From: Zoogloea sp016790385
GTDB taxonomy: Bacteria; Pseudomonadota; Gammaproteobacteria; Burkholderiales; Rhodocyclaceae
Assembly: GCF_041916735.1 (NCBI RefSeq)
Contig: NZ_JAYRYY010000002.1
Length of the DNA stretch: 64,000 bases
Reading direction: 5' to 3' (one strand)
The notes beneath the pieces were generated by a model. The model saw only the letters and a program-made list of their open reading frames with translations. It made no database searches and had not been told where the DNA came from. Position 1 is the first letter of the stretch. Every line of letters starts with the position of its first letter. The translations under genes and the position numbers were made by a program. Shown piece after piece: positions 38,001 through 45,528 of the stretch.

Positions 38001-38158
38001 ACGGTGGGTTTGTCCAGGTCGGGAAACACATCCACCGGCAGACTGCGCAAGCCCAGCACGCCGGCCACCACCAGGGCCAGCGCCCCGGCCAGCACCAGCA
38101 CCCGGTTGGCGAGGCTCCAGCCCACCAGGCGGTCAAAGAGATTGGCCGGGGTGCTCAC
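35012..38158 (-). CDS. Heavy-metal efflux RND pump, CzcA/CusA family
   Basis: The pump moves a metal cation out using the proton gradient. The 1048-residue protein has the RND layout: a first membrane helix near the N-terminus (VLVLAGALALVVAGVLGL), a periplasmic domain, helix 4 with the conserved acidic DDAVVDVENVLRRL, and a late GIATRNGILKVSHYL stretch. Start is GTG at 38158, overlapping the adaptor's TGA (GTGA); no ATG fits. The exact metal cannot be assigned: the core DDAV-type helix fits the zinc/cobalt/nickel and the copper/silver groups alike from the sequence alone. Confidence 0.93.
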   Translation of the reverse strand: MSTPANLFDRLVGWSLANRVLVLAGALALVVAGVLGLRSLPVDVFPDLDKPTVTLMTEAGGMAPEEVEQLVSFPLETAMNGMPGVTRVRSVSGIGLSIVFVEFDWGSNIWRNRQSVAERLAAVRERLPAGVAPQMGPIASIMGEVLLIALPIDPATTNPMAVREYADWVLRPRLLSVPGVAQVIPIGGGVKQWRVMPDPAQMRALGISLDQLEAAVAGFAANSAGGFLERQGQEWLVRGVGRSRRIEDLAGLPVGSPRGVAVRLSQVAEVGFAPAVARGSAGFDGRPAVIVSVQKQPGTDSIALTRAVEGALDEVASNLPPGIAKPRFLFRQADFIEAALDNVQEALRDGAILVAIVLFAFLMNTRSTVISLVAIPLSLLASVLVFRAMGLSINTMTLGGLAIAIGELVDDAVVDVENVLRRLKENRQRPAPLPVLPVIARACSEVRSGVVLATLTVVLVFVPLFALPGMEGRLFVPLGLAYIVSILASLAVAVTVTPVLCFFLLPTMPQLGHGDGALVARLKETQARLLGWALPRSGRVLLGATALVVAVAASVPFFPRTFLPPFNEGTLTINVLLQPGVSLAESTRIGQLAETLVRGVPEVVQVGRRTGRAELDEHAEGVHSSELEVDLHAEGRPRAEVIADIRSRLARLPAAVSVGQPIAHRLDHLLSGVRAQIAVKVQGDDLDQIRGLAEELRSRFAAIPGIADLQIEKQVRIPQLRVALDYPALAAHGVAPAEVLGTVARLVGGERVGEVVDGARRFDLVIRLPDGERDPARLAAMPVSVPGGSVPLGQLARIEEGDGPNQIARDNGRRRIVVSANVAGSLSDAVAQMRRMVADTPLPQGVSVRIEGQFQAQEDAQARIAWLASLSLALVFLVLYGRYRSVRLVAMVMVGIPAALVGAVLALWLSGQPLSVAALVGFVTLTGIATRNGILKVSHYLHLHDEEGEPFGDGLILRGARERLTPVLMTALTAALALVPLLLAADAPGKEILHPVAVVIFGGLVSSTLLDTLLTPLLFRRYGAPTLIAHPGAADAASSLNPDKGVTP

Positions 38159-39249
38159 CGCACGCTCCCGAGCAGTTGGGCGCCCTGCACCACCACCCGC
38201 TCCCCGGCGCTGACACCACTCACCACCCGAACCCGGCCGGCATCCAGGGCGGCCACCCGCACCCGCCGCGGGGCAAAGCGCTCGGGGGCCTCGTGGACCC
38301 ACACGCTCACCTCGTCGCCGGTGCCGCTCAGCGCCTCGCGGGGCAAGACCAGGGCCTTGCCGGCCGGCCCGCGGAGGTTCGCGAACACCTTCACCGGCTG
38401 GCCCACGGCCAGGGGGGGCGCTCCCTCCACGCGGAACAGCAGGGGCAGCGTACCTTCCCGCAGGCTGCGCCCGCCCCCCGCAAAGCGCAGGCTGAGCACC
38501 GTTCCGCCCGCGTCGCCGCGGGCCTGGTCGAGGGTCGACACCAACGCCGGGTCGTAGGCCAGCGCCTCGACCATCAGGCGGTCGGGACGCAGCACCTCGA
38601 AGAGCTCGGCCCCCGCCTCAACCCGCTGACCGGTCACCACCCGCGCCGCGGCGACGATACCGGCCACCGGTGCGCGCAGGGCTTCGCGGCCCTCCACTGC
38701 GGTTCCGAGGGCAGCGAACTGCCGCGCCAGGCCATCGGCCTCGGCCCGGGCGGCATCGATGTCCTTCTGCGCCACGCTGCCCTCCAGCCGGGCGAGGCGC
38801 GCGGCACGTTGTCGGGCGATGCCCAGGCGCGTCTCCACGTCGGCCCGCTCGGCCAGACGCGCTGAGCGCTCCAGCGGCGGCAGGCTGGGACGCAGCCAGG
38901 CCAGCACCTCGCCGGCCTTCACGGCCTGCCCCGGCAAGGGCAGGCCCCGCGGCCCCGCCTCCACCGTACCGTCAAAGCCGGCCTGCACCCGGCCACCGGC
39001 CGAGGGGTCGGCCACCACCCGGCCGGCCAGCTCCACACCGGCCGAAACCTCATGCTCGCGGAGCACCTGGGTACGCAGCTGCCACAGATGCTGCGAGGCC
39101 TTGGCCACCTGAATACGGCCATCGGGCAGCCGGCGCGGAGCGTCCACCGGCATGGCCGCCGGTGTCGCATCGGCCGCGTGCTCATGGCCCTCATGGGGAA
39201 ACCCGGTGAGCGGGCACAACAGGGCCAGTGTCAGAACAACGCGCTTCAT
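38155..39249 (-). CDS. RND efflux periplasmic adaptor protein (membrane fusion protein)
   Basis: The adaptor links the RND pump to the outer-membrane channel. The 364-residue protein has a signal peptide (MKRVVLTLALLCPLTGFPH), a His-rich N-terminus (HEGHEHAAD) that could bind metal, a coiled-coil hairpin (about residues 130-190) and the barrel-sandwich half ALRAPVAGIVAAARVVTGQR. Start at 39249 chosen for the signal peptide. It overlaps the upstream gene (ATGA at 39246-39249) and the pump gene downstream. Confidence 0.92.
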   Translation of the reverse strand: MKRVVLTLALLCPLTGFPHEGHEHAADATPAAMPVDAPRRLPDGRIQVAKASQHLWQLRTQVLREHEVSAGVELAGRVVADPSAGGRVQAGFDGTVEAGPRGLPLPGQAVKAGEVLAWLRPSLPPLERSARLAERADVETRLGIARQRAARLARLEGSVAQKDIDAARAEADGLARQFAALGTAVEGREALRAPVAGIVAAARVVTGQRVEAGAELFEVLRPDRLMVEALAYDPALVSTLDQARGDAGGTVLSLRFAGGGRSLREGTLPLLFRVEGAPPLAVGQPVKVFANLRGPAGKALVLPREALSGTGDEVSVWVHEAPERFAPRRVRVAALDAGRVRVVSGVSAGERVVVQGAQLLGSVR

Positions 39250-39761
39250 GCTGCGGCCCTCCGGCGGCGCCACCACATACCCAGGCCAGCGATGGCGACA
39301 AGGCCGCCCACGGCCATCGGTAGCAGGGCGCCGCGCCCGTCGGGGCTGCCGGCAACAGGCTCGGCCTTCAGCACCAGTGTTGCCGGCAGCAGGTCCACCA
39401 CGGTCCCGGCCTCCACGGTGAACACCAGCGCATGCTCCCCGGGCCGGGCCAGAGCCGCGGCGTCCACCCGATAGCTGCCGTCCCCGGCTGGTCTGGCCTC
39501 GCCCTTCCAGGCGCCGGCCTCGACATCGATCCGCGCATCGGTGACCGGCGCGTTGTCACTGCCCCGGTCCAACCAGATGCGCATCTGCCCGCCCTCCATG
39601 GCGGCCACCAGATCAAAGTCGTCGCTGCGCGCAGTGGCGCGAGGTGTCCAGCCCGATTCGACCGGCGGAAGCGCTTCGCCGTGGTCGTGCCCCTCGTGGG
39701 ACCACACCGGCGCGGCGTTGAACAGCATCGCCAGGGAGGCGATTACGATGTGGGGGATCAT
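39246..39761 (-). CDS. Membrane-anchored periplasmic protein, HEGHDHGE motif
   Basis: A 171-residue exported protein. It has a signal peptide (MIPHIVIASLAMLFNAAPVW), a His-rich HEGHDHGE stretch right after it, a beta-sandwich-like middle and a C-terminal membrane helix (LLPMAVGGLVAIAGLGMWW) with an Arg-rich end (RRRRAAA). The layout suggests a metal-binding periplasmic domain facing the pump. It overlaps its neighbours by ATGA on both sides. The family is not known to me, but similar proteins lie between czcC-like and czcB-like genes. Confidence 0.7.
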   Translation of the reverse strand: MIPHIVIASLAMLFNAAPVWSHEGHDHGEALPPVESGWTPRATARSDDFDLVAAMEGGQMRIWLDRGSDNAPVTDARIDVEAGAWKGEARPAGDGSYRVDAAALARPGEHALVFTVEAGTVVDLLPATLVLKAEPVAGSPDGRGALLPMAVGGLVAIAGLGMWWRRRRAAA

Positions 39762-40954
39762 TCGGCACTTCCCTTCAAGAAATCGCGCCAGGCCTCGGCC
39801 TGCTCGCGGGTGTATCGGGCACGCAGGGCGGCGCTGTCTGCATCGAAGGCGGCAGTGCGCGCCCGCAGCAGGACTTCCAGGGGGCGTTCGCCAAGCCGCC
39901 AGGCGGTGTCGGCCAGCCCCAGGTTGTCGGCGGCCAGACGCTGACGGTGCCGCGCGGCCTCCTCCAGGCGGGCCGCCGTGGCCAGTTGATCGGCGGCCTG
40001 GGCGCGGTCCTGCTCAAGCTGGCTGCGCACCTGCTCCACGGCCACCGCGCTCTCGGTCACGGCCGCCATGGCGGCCGCCTCCCGGGCTGCCGTGCGCGGC
40101 GCGGAGGCCAGGGGAATCGTCAAGCGCAGGCTGATCGAGTCGCCATAGGCGAGACCGCTGGCGTCGCGCTCCCGGCGCAGGCGCAGGCCCAGCTCGGGGT
40201 TGTCGCGCACGCTCTGGCGGGAGGTCACCAGCCGCGCCTGGGCCAGGGCCGCCGCTTCACGCGCCGCAGCAAGCCCGGGGTGCCCGGCGGCCGATGCCGT
40301 TTCGGTCGTGACTGCGAGCGCGGCGGGGGGCGGACGGCCGGTCAGCACCTGGAAGCGACGCGCCAGCTCGCTGGCGGCCAGATCCTGCTCGGCCACCGCG
40401 GCCTCCGCAGCCAGGCGTTCCGATTCCGCAAGATTGAGATCGAAGCGGGGCGATTCACCGGCTTTGACCCGCCGGGCCAGATCATCGACCAACTGGCTGG
40501 CGACGCTCAGGCGGCGTTCGGCCAGGCCGGCCTGCCCCCGCGCAAACAACCACGCCAATCGGGTGTCCGTCAGGCGGCGCGCCAGATCCAGGCGCAGGGC
40601 ATCGCGCTCGGCGGCCAGGGCGCGCAGGGCGGTTCCGGCCTCCTGCCGACGGGCGGCGGCCTGCCCGGGCAGCCACACGGGCTGGGCATATTCCAGCTCC
40701 CACTCCTGGAGGCCCCGGTTGTCGAAGGGACGATCATTGCGGTTGGCGATACCCACCGAGCCCGGCCCCGGCGACCACGCCGCGGCAACCTCGGCCAGCG
40801 CCGAGAGCTCGTCGCGGCGCGCGTCCAGGGAGCGGGCACGGGGGTCGCGCTGCCACGCCGCATCGACCAGGGCGCCCAGGTCAACAGTAGCGGGCTGGGC
40901 CGATGCCGCCAGGGCACAGCCGAAGAACAACAAGAAGGCGAACAGGCGTCGCAT
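39758..40954 (-). CDS. TolC family outer-membrane efflux channel (CzcC-like)
   Basis: The outer-membrane channel of the metal-efflux system. The 398-residue protein starts with a signal peptide (MRRLFAFLLFFGCALAASA) and has the two long helical-hairpin repeats of the TolC family (WELEYAQPVWLPGQAAARRQ and DSISLRLTIPLASAPRTAAR regions). It is shorter than TolC and fits CzcC/CusC-like members. I chose the ATG at 40954 because it opens the signal peptide; the frame is open for 21 more codons upstream. Confidence 0.88.
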   Translation of the reverse strand: MRRLFAFLLFFGCALAASAQPATVDLGALVDAAWQRDPRARSLDARRDELSALAEVAAAWSPGPGSVGIANRNDRPFDNRGLQEWELEYAQPVWLPGQAAARRQEAGTALRALAAERDALRLDLARRLTDTRLAWLFARGQAGLAERRLSVASQLVDDLARRVKAGESPRFDLNLAESERLAAEAAVAEQDLAASELARRFQVLTGRPPPAALAVTTETASAAGHPGLAAAREAAALAQARLVTSRQSVRDNPELGLRLRRERDASGLAYGDSISLRLTIPLASAPRTAAREAAAMAAVTESAVAVEQVRSQLEQDRAQAADQLATAARLEEAARHRQRLAADNLGLADTAWRLGERPLEVLLRARTAAFDADSAALRARYTREQAEAWRDFLKGSAE

Positions 40955-41054
40955 GAAATCCTCGCAAACAGACGATGGAGAACATGCGGACGGCAGGCGG
41001 AGTGGCCCGGGGGCCACCCATCACGGGGAAAACGGTGAACGACAGCCGTCCGCG

Positions 41055-41435
41055 TCAGGCGGCGGCGGATCTGGGCGGACGGTCAGGCTGGGGCGGAACG
41101 CGGCTCGCGCCGGGGAGAAGATCCCGGGCCACGCGCACCGGGCTGAAATCGAGCGCGTCAGGAACAAGCGGAAGGAAGACCAGAGAGAAGGCGACGTGAT
41201 GGCACACACTGCAATCATCGCAGCAGTCATCGGCGGCGGCCGTCTGCGAGCCCGGGGCGCCATCGTCCCCGGTGGCCGCGGCATCGAGGCAATGCACATG
41301 CTCGCCTGACACCGCTGCGCCAAGCTGCTGCTCCTGCGCACCCGCCCCGTGCCGGCACAGGGGCGAAAGGCTCCCCGCCACGACCTGGAAGGGCAGCAGG
41401 CACATCAACAGGAGGATCAGGACTCGACGGAACAC
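41055..41435 (-). CDS. Cys/His-rich exported protein heading the efflux operon
   Basis: A 126-residue exported protein of unknown family. Signal peptide MFRRVLILLLMCLLPFQVVA, then a body with LSPLCRHGAG, GEHVHCLD and the dense metal-binding motif DDCCDDCSVCHH. Such DUF2946-like small proteins are common at the start of metal-efflux operons, where a metal-sensing or capture role is suspected. It is separated from the TolC gene by 100 bases, and from the divergent VF530 gene by 101 bases. Confidence 0.65.
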   Translation of the reverse strand: MFRRVLILLLMCLLPFQVVAGSLSPLCRHGAGAQEQQLGAAVSGEHVHCLDAAATGDDGAPGSQTAAADDCCDDCSVCHHVAFSLVFLPLVPDALDFSPVRVARDLLPGASRVPPQPDRPPRSAAA

Positions 41436-41536
41436 TCAGGGTTCTCAGGCTATCGACGCCGGGATTGTATCCGGCCTCTTGGCAGAGCGCACAAACAGGA
41501 TCAAAGTTCCCGCCGCCCATCCACGTATAGAGCCCC

Positions 41537-41752
41537 ATGACCCAACAAGCCAACAACCCACTCCATGGCATCACCCTCGAAAGCATGTTGATCGAACTGG
41601 TGGAGCGCTACGGCTGGGACAGTCTGGGCAACCAGGTGAACATCCGCTGCTTCCAGCACGAGCCGAGCATCAAATCCAGCCTCAAGTTCCTGCGCCGCAC
41701 ACCCTGGGCGCGGGCCGAGGTCGAGGCCCTTTATCTGCGACAGCGGCGCTAG
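41537..41752 (+). CDS. VF530 family DNA-binding protein (DUF2132)
   Basis: A 71-residue protein of the VF530/DUF2132 family. The pattern NNPLHGITLESMLIELVERY, then GWDSLGNQVNIRCF and SIKSSLKFLRRTPWARAEVE is nearly full-length consensus. A structure of the family suggested a double-stranded DNA-binding fold. It starts a plus-strand run with the TRIC channel gene 18 bases on. No regulatory site is obvious. Confidence 0.85.
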   Translation: MTQQANNPLHGITLESMLIELVERYGWDSLGNQVNIRCFQHEPSIKSSLKFLRRTPWARAEVEALYLRQRR

Positions 41753-41770
41753 GCCGCCACGGAACCGCCC

Positions 41771-42409
41771 ATGGCCACCGAGTTTCACGTACCCGTCTAT
41801 TTCGACTACCTGGCCACGTTCAGTTGGGCCCTCTCCGGCGCCATCGTCGCCCTGCGCAAGCGCTGTGACATCGTCGGCCTGTTCGTGCTGGCCCTGCTCA
41901 CCTCGGTGGGCGGCAGCATCCTGCGCGACGGCGTCTTTCTCCAGCGCACACCGCCGGTGCTCACCGACCCCGTCTACCTGCCCTTGATCACCCTGGCGAC
42001 CCTGCTCATCGCCCTCCTGCACCAGCGCATCACCAATCTGCCGGTGGTGGACAAACTGGTCAGCACCATCGACGCCATCGGCACCCCGGCCTTCGCGGTG
42101 GTGGGCATGCAGCTGGCCCTGCGGGCCGGCATTCCCCTCCCCGGGGTGGTGCTGGTCGGCGCCGTGAGCGGCGTCGGCGGCGGCGTGCTGCGCGATGTGA
42201 TCGTGCGCGACATTCCCCTCATCCTTCAGCCCGGGCAGTTCTTCGCCGTGGTGCTGGTGGTGGCCAGCCTGGCCTTCCTGGCCCTCACCCTGGCCCTGGG
42301 GATAGACACCGTGCCCGCCGCGTGGGCGACGATCAGCCTGTTCTTCGTGGTGCGCATGCTCACCCTGCGCTACAACTGGCAGACGCGCCCGCTACTGCGC
42401 AACGATTGA
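41771..42409 (+). CDS. TRIC cation channel family protein (UPF0126)
   Basis: A 212-residue membrane protein with about seven hydrophobic segments. Two repeats of the family are visible: FSWALSGAIVALRKRCDIVG with TSVGGSILRDGVF, and IGTPAFAVVGMQLAL with SGVGGGVLRDVIVRDIP. The GG-x-LRD motifs mark the pore of trimeric TRIC channels; bacterial members conduct monovalent cations. The role in this organism is unknown. Confidence 0.9.
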   Translation: MATEFHVPVYFDYLATFSWALSGAIVALRKRCDIVGLFVLALLTSVGGSILRDGVFLQRTPPVLTDPVYLPLITLATLLIALLHQRITNLPVVDKLVSTIDAIGTPAFAVVGMQLALRAGIPLPGVVLVGAVSGVGGGVLRDVIVRDIPLILQPGQFFAVVLVVASLAFLALTLALGIDTVPAAWATISLFFVVRMLTLRYNWQTRPLLRND

Positions 42410-42454
42410 GCTTTCCACCCCATTCCACCGCGTCCATCCCGAAGGAGACACGCC

Positions 42455-43333
42455 ATGCCGTTGATCGAACGCATCACCCCGCGCAGCACCACCCTGGGCG
42501 AGGGCATGCAGGTGAGCCGGGCCCTGCCCACCCGCGAACGCCGCATGATCGGTGCCTGGTGCTTCCTGGATCATCTCGGGCCGGTGGAGTTTGCGCCGGG
42601 CGGTGGCATGCACGTGGGCGCCCATCCCCACACCGCCCTGCAAACCTTCACCTGGCTGATCGAGGGTGAAGTCCTGCACCGGGACAGCCTTGGCAGCGAA
42701 CAGGTGATCCGCCCCGGGCAGGTGAATCTGATGACCGCCGGCCACGGCATCGCCCACACGGAAGACTCCCTGCCCGATGCCCGCCGATTGCACGCCGCCC
42801 AGCTCTGGATCGCCCTGCCCGCGGCGATGGCGGACTGCCCCCCCGCCTTCGAACATCACCCCACACTACCCTGCTGGCAGGAAGGCGCCTGCACCCTGAC
42901 CCTGCTGGCCGGCCGCCACGGCCAGCACCACGCCCCGGCGCGTGTCCATTCACCCCTGATGGCAATGGACATCTTCAGCGACGTCGAAGCCCGGCTCAAT
43001 CTTCCCCTCGACCCCGCTTTCGAGTACGGCATCCTGCCCCTGACCGGCAGCCTGCGGATCGGGGACGCCCAATTCGACGGCGAAACCTTCGCCTGCTTTG
43101 CCCCCGGCGACACGGCGCTTTCCTTGACGCTGGCTCCCGGCACACGCCTCCTGCTGATCGGAGGGGAACCCTTTGAGACGCCGGTACACATGGCCTGGAA
43201 CTTTGTCGGGCACAGCCGCGAAGCCATTGCCGCCGCACAGCACGACTGGGAGGCCGGCAGCCCGCGCTTCGGCGCAGTTCCGGGCAGCACCCGTCGGCTG
43301 GCCGCACCGCCCCTGCCCTGGATCAGGGAATGA
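42455..43333 (+). CDS. Pirin family protein
   Basis: A 292-residue bicupin. The N-terminal cupin has the pirin metal site: HVGAHPHTALQTFTWLIEGE with two His, HRDS, and GHGIAHTEDS with a further His. The family includes quercetin dioxygenase-active members and regulators of metabolism. It is followed by an old yellow enzyme gene 72 bases on, and the two could form a redox-stress unit, which is inference. Confidence 0.9.
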   Translation: MPLIERITPRSTTLGEGMQVSRALPTRERRMIGAWCFLDHLGPVEFAPGGGMHVGAHPHTALQTFTWLIEGEVLHRDSLGSEQVIRPGQVNLMTAGHGIAHTEDSLPDARRLHAAQLWIALPAAMADCPPAFEHHPTLPCWQEGACTLTLLAGRHGQHHAPARVHSPLMAMDIFSDVEARLNLPLDPAFEYGILPLTGSLRIGDAQFDGETFACFAPGDTALSLTLAPGTRLLLIGGEPFETPVHMAWNFVGHSREAIAAAQHDWEAGSPRFGAVPGSTRRLAAPPLPWIRE

Positions 43334-43405
43334 GCGCCCCGCTTGCGGAACATTGGCGCATCAGGACACACCAAGCCCACTGACCCCACAGCTCCGGAGA
43401 ACGCC

Positions 43406-44473
43406 ATGTCCGCCCTCTTCCGCCCCCTCCAGATCGGCCCCCTGACACTGCCGAACCGCGTCCTGATGGCCCCCCTGACCCGCTGCCGCGCTGAAGCAGA
43501 CCATGTGCCCGGCGATCTGATGGCCACCTACTATGCCCAACGCGCCAGCGCCGGCCTGCTCATTGCCGAGGCCACCATGGCCATGGAGGGTCATTCGTCC
43601 TTCTGGCACGAACCCGGCATCCACTCCGCGGCCCAGGTGGCGGGCTGGCGGCAGGTGACGGACGCCGTCCACAAGGCCGACGGACGCATCTTCCTGCAAA
43701 TCTGGCACGGCGGCCGGGCCTGCCATCCGCTCCTCAACGACGGCGCCCAGCCCGTGGCGCCCAGCGCCCTGCCGATCCGTAACGACGAAGTGCATACGCC
43801 AGAGGGCAAGAAGCCCTACGTCACGCCGCGCGCCCTGACCGATGACGAGCTGCCCGGCGTCGTCGCCGGCTTTCGCAAGGCTGCCGAGAACGCGCTGGCC
43901 GCCGGCTTCGATGGTATCGAGGTGCATGGCGCCAACGGCTACCTGCTCGACGAGTTCCTGCGCGACGGCAGCAACACCCGCAGCGGCCCCTACGGCGGCC
44001 CCATCGAAAACCGTGCGCGCCTGATGCTGGAAGTGCTCGACGCCTGCGTGGGCGTGTGGGGTGCGGGCCGTGTCGGCCTGCGCCTGTCCCCCCTCAACAG
44101 CTACAACGACATGCTCGACAGTGACCCGGTGGGCCTGATCACCTGGATGGCCCGACGCCTCAACGACGTGCCGCTGGCCTACCTGCACGTAATGCGCGGC
44201 GACTTCTTCGGCCAGCAGAAGGGCGACGTGCTCACTCCAGCCCGAGCCCACTACAAGGGCGTGCTGATCGGCAACATGGGCTACACGCCGCAGGAAGCCG
44301 CCAGCGCCGTCGAAAACGGCCAGCTCGACGCCGTGGCCTTCGGCACCCCCTTCCTCGCCAACCCCGACCTGCCCGCCCGCATCAAGGCCGGAGCCGGCCT
44401 CAACAAGCCCCACCCCGCCACCTTCTACTCCCCCGGCCCCGAGGGCTACACCGACTATCCCTTCATGCAGTGA
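43406..44473 (+). CDS. nemA: Alkene reductase, old yellow enzyme family
   Basis: An FMN enzyme that reduces activated alkenes such as N-ethylmaleimide with NAD(P)H. The 355-residue protein starts MSALFRPLQIGPLTLPNRVL and has MAPLTRCRA, QIWHGGRACH, the catalytic strand HGANGYLLDEFLRDGSNTRS and PYGGPIENRARL, all typical of NemA/YqjM-type reductases. I chose the ATG at 43406 as it begins the conserved barrel; the frame is open to 43343. The Hsp20 genes follow after 172 bases. Confidence 0.9.
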   Translation: MSALFRPLQIGPLTLPNRVLMAPLTRCRAEADHVPGDLMATYYAQRASAGLLIAEATMAMEGHSSFWHEPGIHSAAQVAGWRQVTDAVHKADGRIFLQIWHGGRACHPLLNDGAQPVAPSALPIRNDEVHTPEGKKPYVTPRALTDDELPGVVAGFRKAAENALAAGFDGIEVHGANGYLLDEFLRDGSNTRSGPYGGPIENRARLMLEVLDACVGVWGAGRVGLRLSPLNSYNDMLDSDPVGLITWMARRLNDVPLAYLHVMRGDFFGQQKGDVLTPARAHYKGVLIGNMGYTPQEAASAVENGQLDAVAFGTPFLANPDLPARIKAGAGLNKPHPATFYSPGPEGYTDYPFMQ

Positions 44474-44486
44474 GGCTCCCCGAGAG

Positions 44487-44505
44487 AGCGGCCGCACCGG
44501 CCGCT
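44487..44505 (+). terminator. Possible terminator after nemA
   Basis: A 7-bp stem AGCGGCC/GGCCGCT with a five-base loop lies 14 bases after the nemA stop. There is no clear T tract directly behind it, so it is a weak candidate. Confidence 0.35.
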
Positions 44506-44562
44506 GGTCACCGGCATTTTCTTCCTCCTGTGGCGCAGAGCCAATCCCGCCAACCCCGGGCT

Positions 44563-44591
44563 CTTGAAACCCGCCGCAGTGACTCCCATAT
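44563..44591 (+). promoter_or_regulatory. Sigma-32 heat-shock promoter of the Hsp20 pair
   Basis: CTTGAAA (44563-44569) and CCCATAT (44585-44591), 15 bases apart, match the remembered RpoH consensus CTTGAAA-N11-16-CCCATNT at all defined positions. The first Hsp20 start lies 55 bases downstream behind a GAGGAGG ribosome site. Confidence 0.85.
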
Positions 44592-44645
44592 CCGAGACAA
44601 GGGCAGCCATGGTGTGCCGCCCGCGTCCGATGAGGAGGAATCCGA

Positions 44646-45089
44646 ATGTTCTACCGATCCCTGTTTCCCCGCGACGTGTTCGCCGAGCTGGACCGCATAC
44701 AGCGCGGTCTGCAACAAGGCGGCGGCGAGCTCTCGCCGAGCATCCGCGGCACGGCCCGGGGTGGCTACCCGGCGATGAACGTGGGCAGCACGCCCCGCTC
44801 CGTGGAAATCTACGCCTTCGCCCCGGGCATCGACCCGAACAGCCTGGATGTGCAGCTTGAGAAGGGTGTGCTGACGATTGCCGGCGAACGGGCCGGCGTG
44901 CTCCCGCCCAAGGATGCGCCGGCCACCGTGCATATCGACGAGCGCTTTTCCGGCCGCTTCCGGCGGGTCGTGACCCTTCCCGACGACGTGGACCCGAACG
45001 CGGTCGACGCCCGCTACAACGACGGTGTCCTGCACATCAGTGTGCAGCGCAAGGCCGCGGCCCAGCCCCGCCGTATCCACATCCAGTAA
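44646..45089 (+). CDS. Hsp20/alpha-crystallin small heat-shock protein 1
   Basis: A 147-residue holdase chaperone. Residues about 40-135 form the alpha-crystallin domain (SVEIYAFAPGIDPNSLDVQL, KGVLTIAGERAG, FSGRFRRVVTLPDDVD and GVLHISVQRK). The N-terminus (MFYRSLFPRDVFAELDRI) is the aliphatic/aromatic arm for substrate binding. A GAGGAGG site lies eight bases upstream. The second Hsp20 gene follows after 12 bases and the pair has a sigma-32 promoter. Confidence 0.93.
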   Translation: MFYRSLFPRDVFAELDRIQRGLQQGGGELSPSIRGTARGGYPAMNVGSTPRSVEIYAFAPGIDPNSLDVQLEKGVLTIAGERAGVLPPKDAPATVHIDERFSGRFRRVVTLPDDVDPNAVDARYNDGVLHISVQRKAAAQPRRIHIQ

Positions 45090-45101
45090 GGAGAGCCGAA
45101 C

Positions 45102-45491
45102 ATGACCGACAATTCCGCCCTGCGCCAATCCCCCCAGGCCGATACGCCCCCGCGCGGTGCCGAAACACTGCTGCCCCCGGTGGATGTGATCGAGGACGGC
45201 GCCGGCATCACCCTTTACGCCGATCTGCCCGGCGTACCGAAGGACAGGCTGCACCTGCACGTGGAAGCCGACACGCTGACCATCGAAGGGGAGATCGCCC
45301 TGCCCGCCCCGGAGGGGCTGGAGTCCATCCATTCGGAGGTCGGGCTGCCCCTTTACCGGCGCGTATTCACCCTGTCGAAGGAGCTTGACGCCGACCGGGT
45401 CGCCGCCGAGTTCTCCCAGGGGGTGCTCACCCTGCGCATTCCCAAGGTGGAGCACGCCCAGCCCCGGCGCATCGCCATCCAGGTGGGCTGA
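45102..45491 (+). CDS. Hsp20/alpha-crystallin small heat-shock protein 2
   Basis: A 129-residue holdase, second gene of the pair. The alpha-crystallin domain (about residues 27-120) is visible as ITLYADLPGVPKDRLHLHVE, then LTIEGEI, YRRVFTLSKELDADRV and GVLTLRIPK. It is more acidic and shorter than its neighbour and differs in sequence, so the two probably form mixed oligomers as paired Hsp20s do. It converges with the hybrid kinase gene, with a hairpin between. Confidence 0.93.
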   Translation: MTDNSALRQSPQADTPPRGAETLLPPVDVIEDGAGITLYADLPGVPKDRLHLHVEADTLTIEGEIALPAPEGLESIHSEVGLPLYRRVFTLSKELDADRVAAEFSQGVLTLRIPKVEHAQPRRIAIQVG

Positions 45492-45502
45492 TGGCAAGCG
45501 TG

Positions 45503-45528
45503 GCAGCCTGTCGGCCCCGGCAGGCTGC
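45503..45528. terminator. Hairpin between convergent Hsp20 and hybrid kinase genes
   Basis: An 8-bp perfect stem (GCAGCCTG / CAGGCTGC) that extends further by inner pairs, located between the convergent stops. Neither strand has a T tract right behind it, so it may be a bidirectional terminator of Rho-assisted type. Confidence 0.5.
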
